Positions 25,382 through 30,449 of a stretch of 30,449 nucleotides of DNA are shown here, piece by piece; position 1 is the stretch's first letter, and each line of letters starts with the position of its first letter. The DNA is taken from assembly GCA_045599065.1 (NCBI GenBank), contig JAZRVJ010000034.1, positions 1 to 30,449 on the forward strand, read 5' to 3'. The position numbers were made by a program, and so were the translations under genes. Origin of the DNA: Hennigella sp045599065. Lineage in GTDB: Bacteria > Bacillota_I > Bacilli_A > Mycoplasmatales > Mycoplasmoidaceae. The notes beneath the pieces were generated by a model, which saw only the letters and a list, made by a program, of their open reading frames with translations, did not search any database and was not told the DNA's origin.

Positions 25382-25603
25382 ATGTTAAACAAGAAAATTA
25401 GTATTGTTTCTGAGTTTATAACATTGCAACAACTTTTGAAGCTTGCAAACGTTATTTCTTCTGGTGGACAGGCTAAATCTTTTCTTACTAACAACACTAT
25501 TAGTGTTAATGGTGTTGTTGATAATAGAAGGGGGAGAAAATTGTTTGTTGGTGACTCAATCACTATAAACAACGATCTTTGTTTAACTATAAACAAAAAA
25601 TAA
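25382..25603 (+). CDS. S4 RNA-binding domain protein, YaaA-like
   Basis: 73 aa. The S4 fold spans about 13-66: FITLQQLLKLANVISSGGQA, then KSFLTNNTISVNGVVDNRRG, then RKLFVGDSITIN. It matches the small S4 protein (YaaA) that lies near recF and gyrB in Firmicutes; here recF is absent and gyrB follows after 10 bases, keeping part of that order. Binding to RNA, perhaps the ribosome, is expected from the fold; the role is not established. The ATG is 7 bases after TATAAT. Confidence 0.85.
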   Translation: MLNKKISIVSEFITLQQLLKLANVISSGGQAKSFLTNNTISVNGVVDNRRGRKLFVGDSITINNDLCLTINKK

Positions 25604-25613
25604 AGGTATTAAT

Positions 25614-27572
25614 ATGGCAGAAAAACAAATCAGAAAAGATGAGTATGATGCATCCAATATTAAGATTCTTGAGGGTCTTGAAGCAGTAAGAAAAAGACCA
25701 GGAATGTATATTGGGTCTACCGGAATTGATGGTTTACATCAACTTATCTGAGAAATAGTGGATAACTCTATAGACGAGTGTATGGGTGGTTTTGCTACAA
25801 GAGTTATCATGACACAAAAGAAAGACGGTGCTATCGTCGTAGACGATGATGGTAGAGGTATTCCCGTTGATATTCACCCAAAAACAGGTAAATCAACAGT
25901 AGAAACAGTTTTAACTGTTTTACACGCTGGAGGTAAATTTGATAACACATCTTATAAAATCTCTGGTGGTTTACATGGTGTGGGTGCATCGTGTGTTAAC
26001 GGTTTATCTAAATACATGAAAGTGTGAGTAAATAGACACTTTGAAACATACTATGTAGAATTTAGAGATGGTGGACATGCAGTTAAACCATTATCTAAGA
26101 TTGGTAAGTCCAACGAAAAGGAACACGGTACAACTATTGAGTTTGTTCCAGACTTTTCCATTATGGAAAAGCTTGACTATGAAGATGAGCGTATCATAGC
26201 GAGAATGAAACAACTTGCTTTCTTAAACAAAGGTGTGAAACTAATCTATAAGAATGAAAAAACTGGTCAATCGTACCAATGATTGTATGAAGGTGGTTTA
26301 AACGAATATGTTGCTGAATTAAATAGAGACAAGGACCCACTTGTTCCAGAAATCATTTATGGTGAAATCAGACAAAAAGTTAAGGTACCGAATGTTTTAG
26401 AAGAAACATTCTATGACATAAATGTTGAGGTTGCATTCCAATATAACAAGGGGTATGCAAATTCCTTATATTCATTTTGTAATAACATTAATACCACTGA
26501 AGGTGGTACTCATGAAGAGGGTTTTAGATTTGCTTTAACAAAGGTAATTAATAAAGCCGCTCTTGAAAAGAAATTAATGAAAGATACGGATGACAAATTA
26601 ACTAAGGATGACGTATGTGAAGGTTTAGTTGCTATTTTATCAATTAAACATCCTAACCCTCAATACGAAGGTCAAACTAAGAGAAAATTAGGTAATACTG
26701 AAGTTAGACAATTAGTTAACAGCGTTACAACTACCATATTTGACAAATACCTACAAGAAAATCCTAACGAAGCTATGATGATCATTAAAAAGATCATGCT
26801 TGCTGCTGAAGCTAGAAAAAAATCTCAAGAAGCTAGAGAAATTACTAGACGTAAGTCTCCTTTTGAAACGGGTGGTTTGCCTGGCAAACTAGCTGACTGT
26901 TCATCTAGAGATTCGTCTATTTGTGAGCTATATATCGTCGAAGGTGATTCTGCCGGTGGATCAGCTAAATTAGGAAGAAATAGAGAGTTTCAGGCAATCC
27001 TACCACTACGTGGTAAAATTATCAATGTAGAAAAAGCTAAAACCGATAAGATTTTTGACAATCAAGAAATTCAAGCTTTAATTACTGCGATTGGTATTGG
27101 TGTTTTACCAGAAATAGATATGTCAAAAATAAGATACAACAAGATCATTATTATGACTGATGCTGACGTCGACGGTGCTCACATTCGTATTTTAATGTTA
27201 ACATTCTTCTTCAGATATATGAAGCCACTTATTGAGCAAGGGCACGTATTCTTTGCAAGACCGCCTTTATTCAAATACCAAGCTGGTAAAAATGTTAAAT
27301 ATGCTTTCTCTGATCAAGAATTGGAAAAGTTTAAAAAAGAGGGCGAAAACCAAAGATACACTATCCAACGTTATAAAGGTCTTGGTGAAATGAATCCAGA
27401 ACAATTATGAGAAACTACAATGGACCCAACTAATAGAACTATTGTAAAAGTTACAATTGCTGATGCAATTGAAGCTGATAAACAATTTAGTTTCTTAATG
27501 GGTGATGATGTTGCTCCAAGAAAAGACTTTATTAAAACAAACGCAAAGTTTGTTAAAAATATTGACGCATAG
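25614..27572 (+). CDS. gyrB: DNA gyrase subunit B
   Basis: 652 aa, full length. ATPase subunit of gyrase, which adds negative supercoils. GHKL motifs: EGLEAVRKRPGMYIGST (about 19-35), VVDDDGRGIPV, and GGLHGVGASCVNGLS. TOPRIM motifs: EGDSAGGSA (443-451) and DADVDGAHI (516-524), which bind Mg2+ at the cleavage site. The C-terminal LGEMNPEQLWETTMDP is typical. Four TGA codons are Trp. The start at 25614 has a poor Shine-Dalgarno (TAAAGGT) 10 bases after the S4 gene. The gyrB stop lies within a strong Shine-Dalgarno (GGAAGGAGG) for gyrA. Confidence 0.98.
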
Positions 27573-27587
27573 GAAGGAGGAAAGAAT

Positions 27588-30113
27588 ATGGCAAATAATG
27601 AAAATAAAATTCGTGAAGATTTAGAAAAATCGCGTGTTGAAGAAAAAGAAATAGCTAAAGAATTACAAAATTCTTTCCTTGAATATGCAATGAGTGTTAT
27701 TGTTGCTCGTGCGCTTCCTGATGCAAGAGATGGGTTTAAACCTGTTCATAGAAGAGTTTTATATGCTGCTTGAAACTTAGGAATGACTTCTGGATCTCAA
27801 TATAAGAAGTCTGCAAGACTTGTTGGTGAAGTTATTGGTAAGTTTCACCCACATGGTGATACTGCTGTTTATGAAACAATGGTAAGAATGGCTCAAGACT
27901 TCTCAATGAGATATCCATTAATTGATGGTCATGGTAACTTTGGTTCTATCGATGGTGATAGTGCTGCTGCCATGAGATATACAGAAGCCAAGATGTCTAA
28001 GTTAGCTGACACAATGCTTTATGACATTGAAAAAAACACTGTAGATTTAGTTGATAACTATGACGGTTCTGAAAAAGAACCGGTTGTTCTACCTTCAACA
28101 TTTCCTAATATGTTAGCAAACGGTGCTAGCGGTATTGCGGTTGGTATGGCTACTAATATGCCACCGCACAACTTAAACGAAATTGCTGCAGGTGTTGAAC
28201 TTGTTGCGAAAAATCCTGATTGTGGTGTTGAAGATTTAATGCAAGTGTTAAAAGGTCCCGACTTCCCTACAGGTGCTACTATAGTAGGTGCTGCAGGAAT
28301 TAAAGAATACTTTGAAACTGGTCATGGATCAGTTACAGTTAGATCTAAAACTGACATTGACTATATGGATAATGGTAAGCCAAGAATTATCGTTAATGAA
28401 ATTCCATATGTTGTTAACAAGGCTCAATTAATTGAAAAAATTACTCAATTAGTTAAAGATGGTAAAATCCAAGGCATTACAGACCTAAGAGATGAATCTA
28501 ATAGATTAGGTATAAGAATTGTTATTGAATTAAGAAGAGATGTTGTGCCAGAAGTTATTTTAAATCAACTTTATAAGATGACTCAACTACAAACCAACTT
28601 TTCAGTTAATATGTTGGCTCTTGTTAATAATGAACCAAGAATTCTTAACATGAAGCAAGCACTTCAAATATATATTGATCATCAAATTGAAGTTCTTATT
28701 AGAAAAACAAAATTTGATTTGAATAAAGCTAAAAATAGACTTCACATTCTTGAAGGTTTACACATTGCTAGCCAACACATTGATGAAATCATTAATTTGA
28801 TTAAAAAGGCTAAAGATGATAAAGTTCTTCTAGAAGATTTAATGAAAAAATATAAATTATCGGAAGTGCAAGCTAAAGCTATTCTAGAAATGAGACTTCG
28901 TTCATTATCTGGAATGGAACAAGCAAAGATTACTAATGAAATCAAGGAATTAGAAGTTGCTTGTAAAGATTATGAAGCAACTTTAAAAGATAAGACTAAA
29001 CAAATTGATTTAATTTTAGCAGCTCTAAGAAAGATAGTTGATAAGTTTGGTGATGAAAGAAGAACAGAAATTGCTTACAACCTATCATCATCTATTGATG
29101 ATGAAGACTTGATTCCTATTGAAGACATTGTTATTACTATGTCAACAAGGGGGTATCTAAAACGTCTTCCAATAGATGAATATAGATCTCAACACCGTGG
29201 TGGTGTGGGTGTAACCGGTACAGCAACTCACAACGATGATAATGTTGCGAAGATTGTTGTGGCTAATACACATACAGATATTTTAATCTTTACTGATTAT
29301 GGTAAAGTATATAGATTAAGAGGACACGAAATTCCTGTTGGTTCTAAACAATCTAAGGGTATCCCTGCTATTAACTTCATCCAAATTGAAAAGGATGAAA
29401 AGATCATCACAATGCTTCCAATAGATGATTATGATGAAGCAAGATCTTTGATCTTCTGCTCAGCAAACGGTATTGTAAAGAGAACTTCTTTAGTAGAATA
29501 CGAACACATTAACAGAAATGGTAAAATTGCTCTTGGTTTAAAAGAGGGCGATAAATTATTCGATGTTAAGATTGTTGGAGACGACAACAACGTCTTCATT
29601 GGTAACTCTACTGGTAAGCTAGTTAGATTCAAAGTTTCTGATGTTAGAAAAATGGGTAGAACCGCTGCTGGTGTTAAGGGTATCAATATTGATGGTGGTA
29701 CGGTTGTAGGATTTAGTACTAGCTTAGCAGGAAATAAAATTCTTTCAATTGGAACACGTGGTGTGGGTAAAGTAACTGATGTTGAGGAATACCGTGAAAC
29801 TAAGCGTGGCGCTAAGGGTGTAACTACTCTTAAGGTAACACCTAAAACAGGCAAACTTGTCTTTGCTGCTGCTGTCGAAGGCAATGAAGATGCTTTGATT
29901 ATGACAAAGAAAAATATGATTATAAGAATGTCATTATCTGAGGTAAGAGATATTGGTCGTGCAACACAAGGTGTTAAGCTAATTAGACTTGATGATGAAG
30001 ATAGAATTGCTTCTATTGCAATATTCAAAAATGATGATTCAGGCGATGGAGAACCATCTGTGGCAACCCCAGAAGGACAAGAAACAGTTGAGGTTTCTCC
30101 AGAAAGTAGATAA
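27588..30113 (+). CDS. gyrA: DNA gyrase subunit A
   Basis: 841 aa. The breakage-reunion domain includes VARALPDARDGFKPVHRRVL, the quinolone region GKFHPHGDTAVYETMVRMAQ (85-104), and catalytic Tyr131 in SAAAMRYTEAKM. Residue 92 (Escherichia coli Ser83) is Thr and residue 96 (Asp87) is Glu. A long coiled coil is at about 390-460. The C-terminal domain has the gyrase wrapping motif (QHRGGVGVTGT, family Q[RK]RGGKG) and repeated beta-pinwheel blades. The end is an acidic tail. A single TGA codon (Trp62) interrupts the frame. It is preceded by AAGGAGG and followed by a terminator. Confidence 0.98.
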
Positions 30114-30137
30114 AAAAGAGGTAAAACCTCTTTTTTT
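30112..30137. terminator. Bidirectional terminator between gyrA and guaC
   Basis: AAAAAAGAGG, loop TAAAA, CCTCTTTTTTT. The A and T runs on each side let it work for gyrA (plus) and for guaC (minus, stop at 30140). Confidence 0.85.
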
Positions 30138-30139
30138 AT

Positions 30140-30449
30140 TTATCTATTGTATGAATTTTGTGCATCAGTAGTCATTAATCTGTATTCATCAAATTGTTTG
30201 ACGTCTTTCAATGTTCTACATTCTGTGTAACTCATTGCAGAAGTAAAGTAGCTAATAAAATTTTCTTTTCAACCTTCGATTGTATATGAAATTGGAATTT
30301 CTTTTACTACACCCTCAGATGTTTTAAATTTACAATTTTCAATGCAGTTTGCTTGAGCAATTTCTCTTTGTGCTTTTTTTGTAGACATTCCATAGAAAAT
30401 CTTTTTATAGTCAAACAAGTCTGGTCTAAATAAGAATTTTTTGTGCTTA
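30140..30449 (-). CDS. guaC: GMP reductase (partial, C-terminus)
   Basis: Last 102 codons; the start is beyond the right edge. LFRPDLFDYKKIFYGMST is the flap-side FYGM(S/A)S motif of the IMP dehydrogenase/GMP reductase family, and SEGVVKEIPISY, then FTSAMSYTECRTLKDVKQF, are the usual C-terminal parts. GMP reductase turns GMP to IMP with NADPH. The ending (DAQNSYNR) is more like the Firmicutes-type GMP reductase than IMP dehydrogenase. One TGA is Trp (EGW). Full confirmation needs the missing catalytic Cys loop. Confidence 0.75.

Noticed and set aside
29429..30028. Minus-strand 199-codon open frame
   Set aside because: It is antisense to the GyrA C-terminal domain; the composition (Ser/Leu/Ile-rich) is typical of a shadow frame.
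1..30449. CRISPR array, insertion sequence, integrase site or replication origin
   Set aside because: No regular spaced repeats, transposase-like frame, terminal inverted repeats, or dnaA-box cluster could be found by eye.

Overview
The window is a piece of a Mollicutes (mycoplasma-type) chromosome. It is strongly AT-rich and gene-dense, and UGA codes for tryptophan: conserved genes (gyrB, gyrA, infB, nusA, lgt, asnA, ylxR, tilS, guaC) are cut at TGA under the standard code but read through with Trp at sensible places. All coordinates here use translation table 4, and every real stop is TAA or TAG. I cannot name the species. I see no insertion sequence, prophage or CRISPR array. Apart from the tmRNA gene, no stretch over 300 bases lacks a gene.

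Layout. 1-3386 (minus): a tight operon comEC - holA - 390-aa membrane protein - ECF transporter S component (runs off the window). 3401-3866 (plus): an S1-domain protein, tRNA-Arg(UCG) and a terminator. 3859-6633 (minus): accessory module with a small repeat-bearing protein, a C39-peptidase/ABC-exporter-like protein whose ATPase motifs are lost, and a one-TM partner; two copies of a palindrome-plus-promoter cassette flank the small gene. 6639-11536 (minus): tilS - hprK - lgt - trxB-like - whiA - TSCPD protein, with overlapping or nearly touching genes. 11601-14137 (minus): fhs - asnA. 14209-15812: a nitroreductase-like gene (plus) converging on a surface lipoprotein (minus) that looks like an ADP-ribosyltransferase. 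15858-19958 (plus): nusA - ylxR - 44-aa membrane peptide - infB - rbfA, preceded by an attenuator-like hairpin. 20006-22843 (plus): an acidic-tailed membrane protein and an LtaS-type phosphoglycerol transferase-like enzyme. 22846-25209 (minus): tRNA-Ser(GCU), a 595-aa membrane protein resembling a decayed GGDEF-EAL protein, and tmRNA. 25369-30137 (plus): S4-domain protein (yaaA-like) - gyrB - gyrA. 30140-30449 (minus): 3' end of guaC.

How it works together. Most of the window is core information processing (translation initiation, transcription elongation, topology, trans-translation, tRNA modification) and regulation (HPr kinase, WhiA). The unusual content is in the accessory genes: the ATPase-dead peptidase/exporter module, the ART-like lipoprotein, the GGDEF/EAL relic, the LtaS-like pair, and a thioredoxin reductase relative without its NADPH motif. 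Several promoters place TATAAT only 6-9 bases before the start codon with no Shine-Dalgarno, suggesting leaderless mRNAs.
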